Of a stretch of 64,000 nucleotides of DNA, positions 23,345 to 34,695 are shown piece after piece. The notes under the pieces were generated by a model. The model was not told the DNA's origin and did not search any database. It was given only the letters and a program-made list of their open reading frames with translations. Every line of letters begins with the position of its first letter. Within the stretch, counting starts at the first letter, position 1. Both the position numbers and the translations under genes were made by a program. Origin of the DNA: Echria macrotheca (taxonomy: Eukaryota > Ascomycota > Sordariomycetes > Sordariales > Schizotheciaceae); assembly GCA_030411725.1 (NCBI GenBank), contig MU839850.1, positions 308,707-372,706 on the forward strand. Direction: 5' to 3'.

Positions 23345-25311
23345 TTACATGCACTGAGCAGTCCCTCCCTCTCCTATTTTCAAAATTAGCATCACACCCA
23401 CACAAAACTCACCAAAAGATCACGTACCTCGAATCATCTTCCCAACCGCCTGTATCATACTAACCCCCATAACCGCACACCCAAAGACCACCACAGCCCA
23501 GGCAACATACGTCTTCCACGACCGCGTCGTAAGCTTGATATAACAAAGCGGCGGCAGGATATACGCCATGGCCGCCGCGCTCGTCGCGCCGACCAGCTCA
23601 AAGACCGTGCCCAGATCGCACGTGAGCAGCGACAGCACCATGGCGCTGACCACCAGGCTCGTCGTGAACAACAAATGCAAATTCATGTTGAACGGCTCGC
23701 CGGGGAAGTAGTAATTCAGCATCACCTCGCGACACACAAACGCCTCGAGCGGCAGCGTCGTGAGCATGTTGAGCCCGAAGCACAGCCGCGCGATGTTGAC
23801 CATGGTGTTGTCGCCCGAGAAATTGTTGAGCACGTTGCCCAGCGTCTTGTCGCCGAACGTCAGAAAACCGGCGAGGGCCATGAGCAGACAGGCGAGCATC
23901 GAGACGCCCGTCGAGTAGTGCGTCACCCTGGAGAAGCGGTCGATCGTCGGCTTTTCGAGCGAGCCATAGATTAGGAGCGAGTTGTGGTGGCAGACGAACG
24001 CTTTTTTTTTTTTTTTTTTGTCAGAGTCAGCTTTTCCAAACTTTCAAGAGGATCAGAAGGATGGATCAGAAGGATAGAGAGACAAAAAAACAACATACCA
24101 AAAGAAATAACCCCGATAGCCTGAAAAATCCCATCATTGACCACCAACAACTTCCACGTATTAATCTCCCCCCTCGCCTCCTTGGGCGCCAACGCGCCCT
24201 GCACCACAACCGTCACCACAATAACCGCCATACTAACCAGCGCGAGCGTGCTCGCCTTGGCCAGCTTGGCGATATCCCGGTACAGCGCGAGCGGATAACT
24301 CACGGCCAGCGTAAACACCACAATCACGGCCCTCCGGTCCGCCAGCAGTCCCAGCACCGGCATCTCTCTTAGGTCAGGCCACACGGCCGCGAGCACATGC
24401 GGGATCGAGTCCCCAACAATAACCCCAAACGCCACCATCCCGCCAAACGCGAACGCCCACTGCGCGACCGAGATCGCCACGAGCCCCGGGCGGCCGAAGC
24501 ACTTCTCCACGGTCCCCTGGAAGCTGCTCGCCCCGCTGAGCTTGCTGTTGATCACGATCAGGCAGATGGTCCAGTCCACGACCACGGTCAGGCCGACCAG
24601 CAGCAAAATCCCGGAGAGCAGGCCGGCCTGGCGGAACGCGTACGGCTGCCCGATGATGCCCGCGCCGATGATCGAGTTGGCCATGTTCATGAAGGCCATG
24701 CGCAGCCCGCTCTTTGGTCGCGCCCGTTCTGCTTCCGCCCATGATTGTACGTCTTCTCCTCCTAATTCCCAGGGGGCTGTGTTGGCGACCGTTACCGACG
24801 GCGCTTCGATCCCCGTTAGGAGGGGGATTCGTTGGTGGTGGTGGCCTTGTCCTCGTCCTCGCCCTCCTCGGTTTGAATCCAGGCCGGCGGCGAGGGGATC
24901 CTCATCGTCTAGCTCGAAACTCTCGCGCGCGTTGTCATGGTGGTGGTAGTGATCTTCTTCCACCTGGGTGGTGGTGGTATTATCGACGATCGTAGGCCGC
25001 AGGTCGAAGCGCACGCGGTTCGGGGTGCGCGGTGTCCGCGGCGGGCGGGACTGGTCCGAGTCGGATGGCGAGGCCGAAGTATTATTACTACCTGGTGAGC
25101 GTGAACTTCGGAGGGGCGGACGACGGAGCGGGGAGCGTGAGGCCGGCGGCGCCGCGGCGGCGGAAGAAGTGGAATGGACTATGACGGCGTCGTCTTGTTC
25201 GTCGTAGGCATCTTCTGTAGATACCGAGAGGAGGCCGACGTCCTCCTCTTCGCGGGCCGCCGGGGAGTCTGAGTTGGCGCGAGTTTCGCCATGCGATCTG
25301 GCCCTGGCCAT
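23345..25311 (-). CDS. AVT-family vacuolar amino-acid transporter
   Basis: Amino-acid/auxin permease family (SLC38/AVT), probably moving neutral or basic amino acids across the vacuolar membrane. Three exons are inferred on the minus strand (25311-24099, 24000-23428, 23373-23345), giving 604 residues. The first 190 or so residues are acidic and disordered. The core begins at SGLRMAFMNMANSIIGAGIIG with the family's GAGI signature, followed by about 11 membrane segments (GMVAFGVIVGDSIPHVL, SFAFVCHHNSLLIYGSLE). The first intron ends in an 18-A run directly before the AG. The 54-nt last intron and its 29-nt exon (ending QCM) are inferred from a good donor (gtacgtga) and branch site; without it the protein ends in RGT at 23420. 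AVT5/6/7-like and AVT2-like members cannot be separated by eye. Confidence 0.9.
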
Positions 25312-25978
25312 GTCTAGGGCTTTTTTGTCTCTTTCCTCAGGGCATCTTCTGAACTCGAACGGCGGTGTCTCGGGGACTCGCCGGGTCGCGTTGCGAATTG
25401 CGACTACTTCGTGGGGTGAGGAAACAAAGTTGTTTCGTCTCGGTGAATTTGCGCAGTGGTGTATGCCAAGTCGAGGTCAGTGGGCATGGCAGGACCAGAA
25501 TCGGGTTGTTGTCGAGCTTGGATAACTTCAAGTTGTTCGCTGTTCGATTTGTCGACTTTCCGTTCCCAGACAATTGGTTGGACCCCTGTCATGTGATGCG
25601 GCCAGGGGTAAACGCCGCTCTTGGCTTGTTTGTTCTGCTGCAAGCCAAGCAGCCACTGTAAACTCCAAATTCAGGGACGGTGAACAACAGACGAAATGAA
25701 GTGAACAACTAAATTTTCATCTCCCACAAGAGCCGCCGTACAACTCCTTGCAGTATATTACATGGTCCTATGTACATAAACACGGGGCATAACAAAAAGC
25801 CTCCTCATGTGTGGTTTTGCTTTTCCCACATTTGGGTATTCCACTCATCCAATGCCCAGCCATATGCAGATGCGATTCAAGTAAATATCTCCAGCCCAGG
25901 TCGTGACTGCTATTACTCTGGTTTTCGGGCCCAGGTCCCTTTTTCCCCTTACAAATGAACACATACAGATCCTCATCG
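25312..25978. other. Intergenic region
   Basis: Promoter of the transporter and 3' flank of the protease gene, both on the minus strand. No gene is seen. Confidence 0.5.
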
Positions 25979-27583
25979 TCAAATAAGCATGGCCACCGCC
26001 ATCATGCATATCGCAGACGCATACCCCCTAATCCTGTCGTGGTTCGCAGCCGAAGTATGTGCCGGAGTAGACGTCGGCGCCCCCGTGCTCTCGGTCGCAG
26101 CACTACTAGCAGGCTGACCAGCCGTCGTCGATCCATTCGGTCTGGGCGCTATCGGACTCGTGGCCGGCGGGCTGTCGGATTTCCCAGTCGGAGAAGCCGG
26201 AGAGCTGATCGTCGCGGTTTTCGGAACGTCAGGTAGCGCTGCCTTGGACGCAAACCCAATCCGCTTCTCGGTGCCATCGAAAACAGCGTAAACGTTCTTG
26301 AGAAACAAATCGCCAAACAACCACGAATCCTTGACCACTTCATGCCCGTAGACATTGCTGGTGCACACATTATCCCGTTTCGTAATCCAGTCCTTCGGCG
26401 GCATCGTATACGTCACGCCGGAAAACGCCACCGTGATCGACTTGGTCGTGTCGCACGGAACCGTGTACGTGACCTTGTCCGAGCTGGTCGCCCCTGGGAT
26501 AAGCTTATGCAGAGCCGCAACATCGGACTCGGGTCCAAAAACATGCGAAGTGCCCGTGTCGATGTACGCCAGCCTTCCAGTGACACCGGACGACTTGCCA
26601 TCGAAACCCAAGTCGCCCAGCGGAATCGCCCAGTCGCCGTTCGCTTTGGCCGACACTGCGTTATACGAAATATCGCCCGTGTACTTGGACGGATCAACGC
26701 CCCCAAACGTGATTTGGCCGTTGTTAATCCCGTCCGAGCTCCTTCCAAGGTTGACGCTGAAGACCCGCGAGTTAATAACCTTCTTGTCCGACAGAACCCC
26801 CATAAAGTTGTCCGTGGCACCGCTGCTCATTGACAGCCCCAAGATGCCGTCAAACGGAAAGTGGGTAAAATCACTCGACGTGTCGTTGGCGATGCCGAAC
26901 AACATGTCAACCGACATACCCGCAACCGCAAGCGTGTCCCGAGCCATCTTCCCGCTGACCACGCCCGACCCGTACGAGATGCTGAAGTTCTTGGTGTCAT
27001 CCTTGAACGTCTTGGAATCCTCCGGCCCGAACGTGTCGTGCATCCCGCAGGCTTCAGACTTGCACGTCGACCCCATTACCCATGTCGTTCCCGCCCCCGA
27101 GTCCACCAACATATAAAGCGGCTTCCCCGCCGAGCCGAACTTGACCTGGATGAAGTACGAAAAGTCGGATCCGTCTTGGAAGACACCCGAGCCTTTCGAT
27201 CCCGTGGCCGACAGCGGCGTGATGACCGAATACTGATTGGCTCTCGCGCGCAATGCTTGTGATGGGGCGTGCTTGTGGGACAGCCGGCTGGCGATTCGGG
27301 CGATCCGGCCGGTCCTCTTCGTTACTTCTCCGGACTAGAATGTGGTCAGCTGGGCCCAATGCTCGACAGGAGAAAAACATACGTCTGCTGTTCTCTGATA
27401 GAGATCAAACGTGACCCCCGTCGACGGGACAGCAGCCCGCCGTGCCGACTCGGGCTCGCCATCGACGCTCCTCCGGCCCGAGGCAGCGCACGTGTTATCG
27501 GCCTCGCAGGCATTCCATGGGAAAAAGGCATGGATCGAAGCCACCCATAGCGTGAGCTGCAAGAGCACAACAACTCGGAGCAT
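25979..27583 (-). CDS. Secreted, probably GPI-anchored aspartic protease (pepsin family A1)
   Basis: Aspartic endopeptidase acting outside the cell or at the wall. Two exons (27583-27383 and 27334-25979, with a 48-nt intron) give 518 residues. A signal peptide (MLRVVVLLQLTLWVASIHA, cleaved near residue 19) is followed by a propeptide with basic clusters (KRTGR, RARAN). The catalytic Asp residues are about D145 (VDSGAGTTW) and D326 (IDTGTS), with the flap near ISYGSGVVSG. The C-terminus is Ser/Thr/Pro-rich and ends in a hydrophobic tail (ASAICMMAVAMLI), as for GPI addition. The first site reads DSGA rather than the usual D-T/S-G-S/T; fungal CtsD/OpsB-like proteases often show this. Confidence 0.92.
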
Positions 27584-28308
27584 GATGAACGAGCGACACC
27601 TGAAGCCTCACCGCTCCCCCCTCAGTCTTCGGTGGGAGTCGGACAACCACTCCTCTCGTAACCGTAGGGGGAATATACTATGGGCAGGGACAGGGCGGTC
27701 ACGGCACGCTCGGAGGGCGAGTCGGGGCGAGTCGTGGCCTCCACCATGAGATCTGGCGAATCCACCACGTTATTTCCTTGCCACGGCAAAGCGAGGACCC
27801 GGACCGGGTCTGGGGTATCGCCAATTGATGAGACCAAGAGTACCGGACTCCTGCGGGATATATTAGGTAGGCAGTAGTAGTTATTAGCGATTAGGAGGAC
27901 CGCATTGGAATATGCCGTCGAGAAACGACCGCGGGTCGCTCGTGATATACGTTGACGAAAAGGCACCGGGGAGGTTGGACTAGCGAAAGCCAACAGAAAC
28001 TATACACACAACTGGAATGTGCAGGGCGAAAAGGGAGGAGGCACCCCGATATGCAGGGCCGGTTCTTCGACAGCTCGAACTAGAGTTCTACTAGCCGGCG
28101 GAAACAATGCAAGATACGCAATGGCTCCTCGACCGCGGGAGCACAACAAAATGCAACAAAAAAACCGACGCCCCGCAACGACAGCTGGAGGTTAGGAGAC
28201 AAGAAAAAAGAGGAGAAGGTGGGAATTAGGGGATGGATATTCAATGGCCGGCTGGCTGAAAAGGGAACCCAGCTGTGTAGAGAGTAAACCGGCAGGGAAT
28301 CTGCAACC
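27584..28308. other. Upstream region of the protease gene
   Basis: Promoter side of the aspartic protease. No gene is recognised. Confidence 0.45.
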
Positions 28309-28388
28309 TCTTTCCCCGAGGCGGTTAGATCGACTGTGTCCCTCTGCTAAATCGACAGACTTTGGCCTTTATGGACGAGGCTTACCTC

Positions 28389-28533
28389 GCAGTGGCTATC
28401 GTGCGTGCGCTGTTTTGGTATCGTGCGTGCGATCGTCCGTGCACTTCCGCCTCGGCAAGTCCAGCCAACCAAGGCCCTCAGCACGTGACTGGCCGCGCCG
28501 GCGCAGGCGCGCACCCACCAAGGCTGTGGCTCA
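28389..28533 (+). repeat. Left arm of internal inverted repeat
   Basis: Matches the reverse complement of 28905-29041, sharing blocks such as gcagtggctatcgtgcgtgc and gcgcaggcgcgcaccca. Confidence 0.75.
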
Positions 28534-28904
28534 GGTCGTGGCTAAGGTCCTGGCTCAGGCAAAAGGGCCTTATATCGCCGTCGTCAACACCTCTGTCGAT
28601 AACAATCTCGAGTCAGTAGGTCACGTGATGGCTTACCTACTTACAGGTTAGGTCACGGCCAGCAGTAAGCGTGCGTAGGGATGTGTTTGAAGCCGTAAAA
28701 GTGCAGCTTTTGCAGCGAAAAAGTGGTGTTTTGTAAGCGTTATTCCTAGCAGCCAACACCACATGATCGCAACCCCGCCTTGAGGTTTGCAGACTAATCA
28801 CGTGATAAAGAACGTTCAGATACTCTGACCCTGCAATCTAGACTTTGCACTTGATTTTGCACGTATTTTGCAGCTGAGAATAGCTTCATCTGCGGCAACG
28901 ATAA

Positions 28905-29041
28905 CTGAGCCACAGCCTTAGTGGGTGCGCGCCTGCGCTGGCGCTGCTAGTCACGTGCCGCGGGCCTTGGTTGGCTGGCCTTGCCGAGATAGAGAAATCG
29001 CACGCACGATACCAAAAGTGTGCACGCACGATAGCCACTGC
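28905..29041 (-). repeat. Right arm of internal inverted repeat
   Basis: Reverse-complement partner of 28389-28533. Between this arm and the right terminal repeat lie about 215 A/T-richer bases with no counterpart on the left. Confidence 0.75.
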
Positions 29042-29312
29042 GGCTTACCTGCCCCGTGGCGGACCAAAGTGTTTTTAAACTAATATTACGCCTCTCTGAG
29101 TAAGTTTTTTGGGCTTATTCTTTTTGCAAATCGCCTTTGAGAATTTTTATTAGGCGTATTAAGCGACAGCTTATCCTCTCGTTGTATTTTCCAGAGGGCT
29201 GATTTAGGGATTTTACCTCGCAAAATCTGAGTGACAGCTCTTCCCAAATGATTGCCCAGAGTCCGTCGATCTAGCAAAGGGACACAGTCGATCTAACCAC
29301 CCCGTCTTTCCC

Positions 29313-31702
29313 CGTAGTGTATGCAGGCAAGCCGGGGTGGTACCGGTGGCTGCCGCTGGCGCTCTGCTTCAACACCACTGCAATTCCGCGTCGCAGCGGT
29401 TAGATGAAATACCTTGCCGCCAGAAGAGGCTAGCCTCAGCCGATGTCAGGCAATGGCTGTCGGGCTGAACAGAAAAGCGCAAACTTTTGTTTGATCTCAA
29501 GCAAGGAGTGTTATGTTATGGATCATGTGGAATGGGCATCTCGGTAACTAGCTGCGCAGGCAAAAGGTATGCGAAGAAGCCGGACTGACGTCGTACATTG
29601 CATTTTTGCATTGGTGCCGGCTGGCGGCCCATTGAATGTCTCACTCTTACCAGCGCCAACCAACAAGAGCCGCCAACGACTCATCGTGCTTCTCTTCTCC
29701 ACGATTACGATTTCCGCGTGGGTGGTGTTCGTCCAGAGTCGTGCTGCTGGGTTTCCCCCGACCGCCTTCTGTTTTCTGCAAGGTCGTCGACGATCTGCTC
29801 ATTTAGCTTGGACCCCTATCCCTGTCGGGCCCGCACGTCCCCTCCTCGATTGGGTCGAGGCGACGAACAAGCTCGGCCGCCCCCGGGCCAGCTAAGTGGG
29901 CCGCCTGGACTTTGAATCTCTTTCAACCAATTTCTCGTCACCACCAGTTCGATTGCGGAGAATCTGGTCAGTGGTCACGAGCTGGTCTGGAGGGGTGGCC
30001 GAAGCAACCCCAATGGCGACATCTTTGTTCTTCTCAGCCAGCCTCGAGCAAGAGATCTGTCTCCAATCGTCGGGTCTCCTCCACCTGTCGTCATTCCCCG
30101 TCGTTCCCCGAGAGCCCGACTGGTCTCCCTCGTACTCGGTGCCAAGCTCGATGAATATCCAGCCACTCAGGTGACAGACAGGGGGGTGACCTCGGCCGGG
30201 GAAAGTGACAGGGGTTCACACCTCCGCGCGCTTCACCTCTTCACCTCCTGGAAAAGATATTCAGGGGATGAAGGAACACACCTGATCTATTTCTCCAGTT
30301 GTGGACAGAACGTGGAAAGACGAATCCAAGGGATGGATCATTTTGTATTTTCTTCCCTGTCTTTCGAAGGCCGTTATTCTCAAATCTACAGACCAAGAAA
30401 AAAAAGGATAAAACCTTCCATGATATCCGCGCACGTATTCCCCCATACCAGAATTACCCCGGCCGAGATAAGAAAATGGAACCTGGTTTCCCGTCGCTAA
30501 GCATCTGACTCGGTAACCCGGTGAGAGCCAAACCGTTGGCCAACATGGTTTGGTTCTTCTCTTGTTGATCAGCGCAGCCACAGCAGCAGCAGCAAAAGAA
30601 GTCGTCAAAACACGTGTGTTTGTTTTTTCTTCAGCCAAAAAGTTTCCCGGTGAAACATTTTCCTGCAGTCCCCGGTGCAACAACACCAAAACAAGCGACT
30701 CGCTCCGAGCTCGGGATATTCGAGACAAAGGCAGACCATATCATTCATGTCTGAGATGCAATGCAAGAAAGATCGTTATAAACACGAGGCCGAAAAGAAA
30801 ATCCTCTACATCATCAGTAACGCTCGAGACGCCGCCGTAGCTAGTTGGTTTCGGTTGTTGGCCTGCTGCTGCTCGAATCTCTCTCGGCTGAAGTCGGGCT
30901 GCATCCTGCCCGACATTTTAACAGAAATGCAGGACCCCAAGTTTTTTTGTTGCTGCACTGCAGCTGTACACATGTTCGTCCCGCCGCGTACATTGTACAC
31001 GAGCCGGCCGTTTGACGAGAGACGCCTCTAGACTCTAGAGGGGGGGCGGCAGACAGCGCTAAAAGCAATTCTGCGTCTGCGGCTCCCTCTTTTATTTTCC
31101 CATTTAGAAACATAAATCTCCGCGCGCCACGGCTATTTCCCGCGCCGAGTCTGATATATATAGAGAGAGATATATAACTAACTCTACGCATATCGGGTGG
31201 GAGGGAGAGAGCGTTGGTCATCGTCAGACAACGGCTTCGAACCGGCCGGCGCACAGAGCCTCCAATTCTCGGGTCTCCTCCCAGGACGTATACAAGACGT
31301 TATATACCGGGAGCAACCCAAGAGCAAGGTCCCTTCATATGTAACACAGGAGGAACCGTCACCTCGGTCGGAGGCGAAGTTGGTGGTGATACTGATGACA
31401 CCGACAAAAACATTGCTCGTTTACCCGCCGCGTGATCGCGTATATATGGGCGTGCCACGACACCGAAAGGGCTGGGCCGAAAACGAGATGTGATATCTCA
31501 GCTTGAAACTGTGGAAGAAGCCGTGCCTTGCCTTTCCCCAAGCTTTATGTGTGTGCAGCCTGAACTCTCTCTCCTTGGCTTGGAGCTGGTGTGTGGAAAG
31601 GGGTCGACACCACCCTCCCGGCAGAGAATGCGGTGTCAGGGCTTCGTGCAACCCACACGCCCCGATTCGACAGCCGTGCGCTGTGTGACCGCGGGTTGTT
31701 AA
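29313..31702. other. Gene-free stretch between the mobile element and the Ecm9-like gene
   Basis: About 2.4 kb with only short open frames lacking domains. It contains a tataga/gagatata simple stretch near 31155-31175. Nothing else is supported. Confidence 0.45.
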
Positions 31703-32689
31703 TTAAGTCTTGACCCGATACGTCTCGCTCCACTGCAAAGCCGCCCGGAGTACGGTCTGGTCGGTGAAGGCGGTCGAAGACTCGAGGAGGTTCTTGCCCG
31801 TGTCGAGGAACCGGGAGTATTCTTCTTCGTCGACAAGACCCGAGGCGGTCAGGGTCCGCAGAAATACCCAGACCGTCTCATTCGTGAGGTGTAACGAGAC
31901 GACGAGCTTGAGAATCTCGTCAAAGGCTGCGCGGATAACGGTCGGGTCAGAAGCGGACCTGTCGAGCAGGACATGGAGGAAAGTCCATCCAGATACGTCC
32001 GTATGATGCTGGAATGCCCACTTCTTGACGGCGTCGAGAATCACCTCGTTCTCGACGCTGAACGTCCGTATCAGAAACCGGGCGTGATTCCAGGCGTAGT
32101 AGTTCCTTGGATGTCTCTCCCCAGCCACGAAGATGACCTTCTTCAGGTCGTCCAAAACATCGACGGCGAGGCCGTGATCGGAAAACCGCCGGAGCAACCA
32201 CTGAAGATGACTGAACAGGGTTGGTGACTTTGTATGCCGATGAAGCCTGCTGGTGAGAAGACTGTCGACGAAGTACTTCTCCGTCCCAAGAAGCTCGGGC
32301 GCATCACCTCCAGATGATATCCTCTTCAAGAGAAGCCGCTTCCGAGTATTCGCAGCCGTGAGATGTTCCGGATCCAAAAGCAACATGACGGCCGTGATGC
32401 CCAGCACTTCTCTGTCGTCCTTGGGGGAAGAGCCGTTTACGTGGCCTTGAAGAAGCTTTCGAGCAACTAGAAATGCTTGGACCAGCCCCAGCTTCGAAAC
32501 CCCGACGGCACACCCATCCTGAAGAACATGGGAATTGGGAGGGAAAGGGTGTGATTTTCCCAGGATCTCGAGTTCCAATAAGCCTCCGCTTGGAGGTGAG
32601 AGGAAGACCTCTGATATCTGCTGGTATGACTTCTCCGCGCTCCCACTTCCAAGTGCTGCGGCAACCTCTGTCTCCAAGGCTCTCGACAT
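31703..32689 (-). CDS. PPTA-repeat protein, Ecm9/PTAR1-like
   Basis: Single exon, 328 residues. The region HPRNYYAWNHARFLIRTF (about residue 195) is a protein prenyltransferase alpha-subunit repeat, and the rest is helical. It resembles the divergent, non-canonical alpha-subunit-like proteins (yeast Ecm9, animal PTAR1, which pairs with RabGGTase-beta) rather than the FTase/GGTase-I alpha subunit. A partner role in prenylation of SNARE-type substrates is known for PTAR1 but is only inferred here. The gene diverges from GET1 across about 416 bp. Confidence 0.75.
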   Translation of the reverse strand: MSRALETEVAAALGSGSAEKSYQQISEVFLSPPSGGLLELEILGKSHPFPPNSHVLQDGCAVGVSKLGLVQAFLVARKLLQGHVNGSSPKDDREVLGITAVMLLLDPEHLTAANTRKRLLLKRISSGGDAPELLGTEKYFVDSLLTSRLHRHTKSPTLFSHLQWLLRRFSDHGLAVDVLDDLKKVIFVAGERHPRNYYAWNHARFLIRTFSVENEVILDAVKKWAFQHHTDVSGWTFLHVLLDRSASDPTVIRAAFDEILKLVVSLHLTNETVWVFLRTLTASGLVDEEEYSRFLDTGKNLLESSTAFTDQTVLRAALQWSETYRVKT

Positions 32690-33105
32690 ATCGGAGGAGC
32701 CTGTCTCGATCTCCCTTGATCAGAGGGGGACGTCGTCCGCCGTGGTTCAAAGCTGAAGATCTAAAATAGTCAAAGCGGGACGAAGAGACGGTGAATAACC
32801 AGTCAGATCAACATCGAGCCAGAGTCGGTGGAGAACCACTGTCGAAACTCGATGCAACATACGCTCACAATGATGGTTGATCAACGCAAAAGGGGGCCAA
32901 GGAGCTGCCTGTCCAAAGAACGTGGTTGAGTGGTTGAGTGGACCGCCGCATACAACCCTAACCCTCTCTACCACCAGACACCGCTTGCCAAGTGGCGTGA
33001 GCTGGCTGCCCCGTCATCATTTCAGAGTGGTCTTTGAAGAAGCTCTCCCGCGACACCGCCAGCTTTCCCTCCCCAGGCTGCGCAACACACATTTTCTCAG
33101 ACGAG
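32690..33105. promoter_or_regulatory. Short bidirectional promoter region (Ecm9-like / GET1)
   Basis: The ATGs of two divergent genes are 416 bases apart, so both promoters must lie here or overlap. No TATA box is evident. Confidence 0.5.
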
Positions 33106-33879
33106 ATGCCATCGCTATTAGTGCTAATATTCGCCGTCGAGCTAGCGGTCCAGCTCATCAACACGATCGGGGCCGCAACCATCAACAATCTGGTATGTTT
33201 TTCTACGCAGACAGAGCCTTGTGTGTGTGTGCCCCTCTTCAAAAAAATACTGACAGATATGACTTCATTCTAGTTATGGCGCTCCGTGATCGCCCTCCCG
33301 CTACCGATCGCCTCCAAGTTCACCGAGCAGCGCAAGAAGCAAAAGGAGTACCTGGCCGTGCGGCGCGAGCTGAACGCAACGAGCAGTCAGGATGAGTTTG
33401 CCAAGTGGGCGAAGCTGCGGCGGCAGCACGACAAGCTGCTGGACGAGCTAGAGAAAAAGAGTATGCCGATCGGACATGAGATTCTATCGAGATAGATACT
33501 AATAATTTTTCACGCAGAAAAGGATCTCGACGCCTCCCGAGCGAGCTTCGACCGATACCTCACGGCCGCCCGACTGCTCCTCACGCGCGGCGCACAATGG
33601 TTCCTCCCCTTCTGGTACAGCCGCGAGCCCATGTTCTGGCTGCCGTACGGCTGGTTTCCGTCCTATGTCGAGTGGTTTGCGTCGTTTCCGAGGGCGCCCA
33701 CCGGCAGCGTCAGTATCGTGGTGTGGCAGTGGGCGTGTTTTGGCATGTTGAAGCTCATATTCGAGACGGTTTTGGGAGTCGTCGGTCTTGTGGTTGCGTT
33801 TGGGCAGAAGCAAAGGACACCACCGGTGGCAGCGGAGACCAGCAGCAGCACATCATCATCGGAGAAGAAGAATTCTTAG
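33106..33879 (+). CDS. GET1: Get1, GET complex membrane insertase subunit
   Basis: Receptor subunit on the ER membrane that, with Get2, takes tail-anchored proteins from Get3. Three exons (33106-33192, 33274-33460, 33518-33879) give 211 residues, the usual length. There is one membrane segment near the N-terminus ([19 protein letters not shown]), a cytosolic coiled coil (about 38-80, [17 protein letters not shown]), then two further membrane segments (about 100-125 and 150-180, ending [16 protein letters not shown]). The tail is Ser/Thr-rich. The second intron's donor follows a poly-lysine codon run (EKKKKDLD) and the frame is preserved. Confidence 0.93.
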
Positions 33880-34695
33880 ATATCCCCCAAATAATTTTAC
33901 AAGTTCAAAACACATCAGAAAAAAAACAAAATAATGTTCTAATGTCTCTCATCTATTTGACGCAGAGTTCTTCATTGCCGTAGCTAAGACTCTGTAACAC
34001 GATTGAGATGACTCTTTGGCAGAGTACTTGGGCTTGTTCTAGGCAACATATTGACTCTGACGACCATTGTGTCCCGTGAGGGGGTCGCCAAAGCTTCGAA
34101 AGTGCCAGTTGTAGGATTCGGGAGGACATATCACGTCGCAGAGGGGGTGGGTGGGGATTGAATTTGGAACCAGTATAATATTCATTTGACTAAATCGTCG
34201 AACATCATCGGTGGTTGTGGTGCTGTGTACTTTCGTTGACGAGGAACTGACTGCTCGTTGCAGTCTGGAGAGTTGCTTGCAGAACGAAAGATGAAAATTT
34301 AGAGACCTCAAAATTTATACCCGCCGCTCCAGCTGAGAAAAACGAGGCTAGGGAAAGCAGCAGGTGGGGCCCGAACGCCACAAGCGCTTGCCAGTGGGGG
34401 ACCCTGAACGAATGTAACCCTGGCGGGGAAGATTCAATCTGTCAGCCTTGTGTTTGCCGGAAACGACCAACTGGCATCTCGCGGCAAAGTTCGCAAGCAA
34501 CAAAGCAACAACCCTTCTCGACACCCCAATGGTGTCCATGATACCCAGCAAACCAAGGCCAGGCTAGCCTCTCCAAGAGGCGCCGAATATTCTATCAGAC
34601 CATGGCTTTTTCCTGGGGAAGGTACGTACAATATCCATCCCATATTCCAAAACCGTAACGCGGTGTCCAGACAGAAGAACATCCCAAGCTAACAA
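33880..34695. other. Intergenic region
   Basis: 3' flank of GET1 and upstream region of the next plus-strand gene. No gene is seen. Confidence 0.5.

Larger units (their letters stand above)
28309..29312. mobile_element. Non-autonomous inverted-repeat DNA element with 8-bp target-site duplication (hAT-like)
   Basis: The element spans 28317-29304 (988 bp) and is bounded by a perfect 8-bp direct repeat, tctttccc, at 28309-28316 and 29305-29312. Its ends are 49-bp terminal inverted repeats (28317-28365 and 29256-29304) matching at 43 of 49 positions; all six differences are transitions, as RIP would leave. A second inverted-repeat pair lies inside. No transposase is present; a 63-codon open frame in the right arm (29277-29086, minus strand) may be a coding remnant. 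Eight-base duplications are typical of hAT elements, so that class is an inference from duplication length only. Confidence 0.8.

Noticed and set aside
29569..30500. Several 90-110-codon frames after the mobile element
   Set aside because: Overlapping in different frames, no domain and no codon bias; chance frames.
31230..31250. B-box-like match (reverse strand ggttcgaagcc)
   Set aside because: Flanking bases do not form a 5-bp T stem and no cloverleaf can be drawn.
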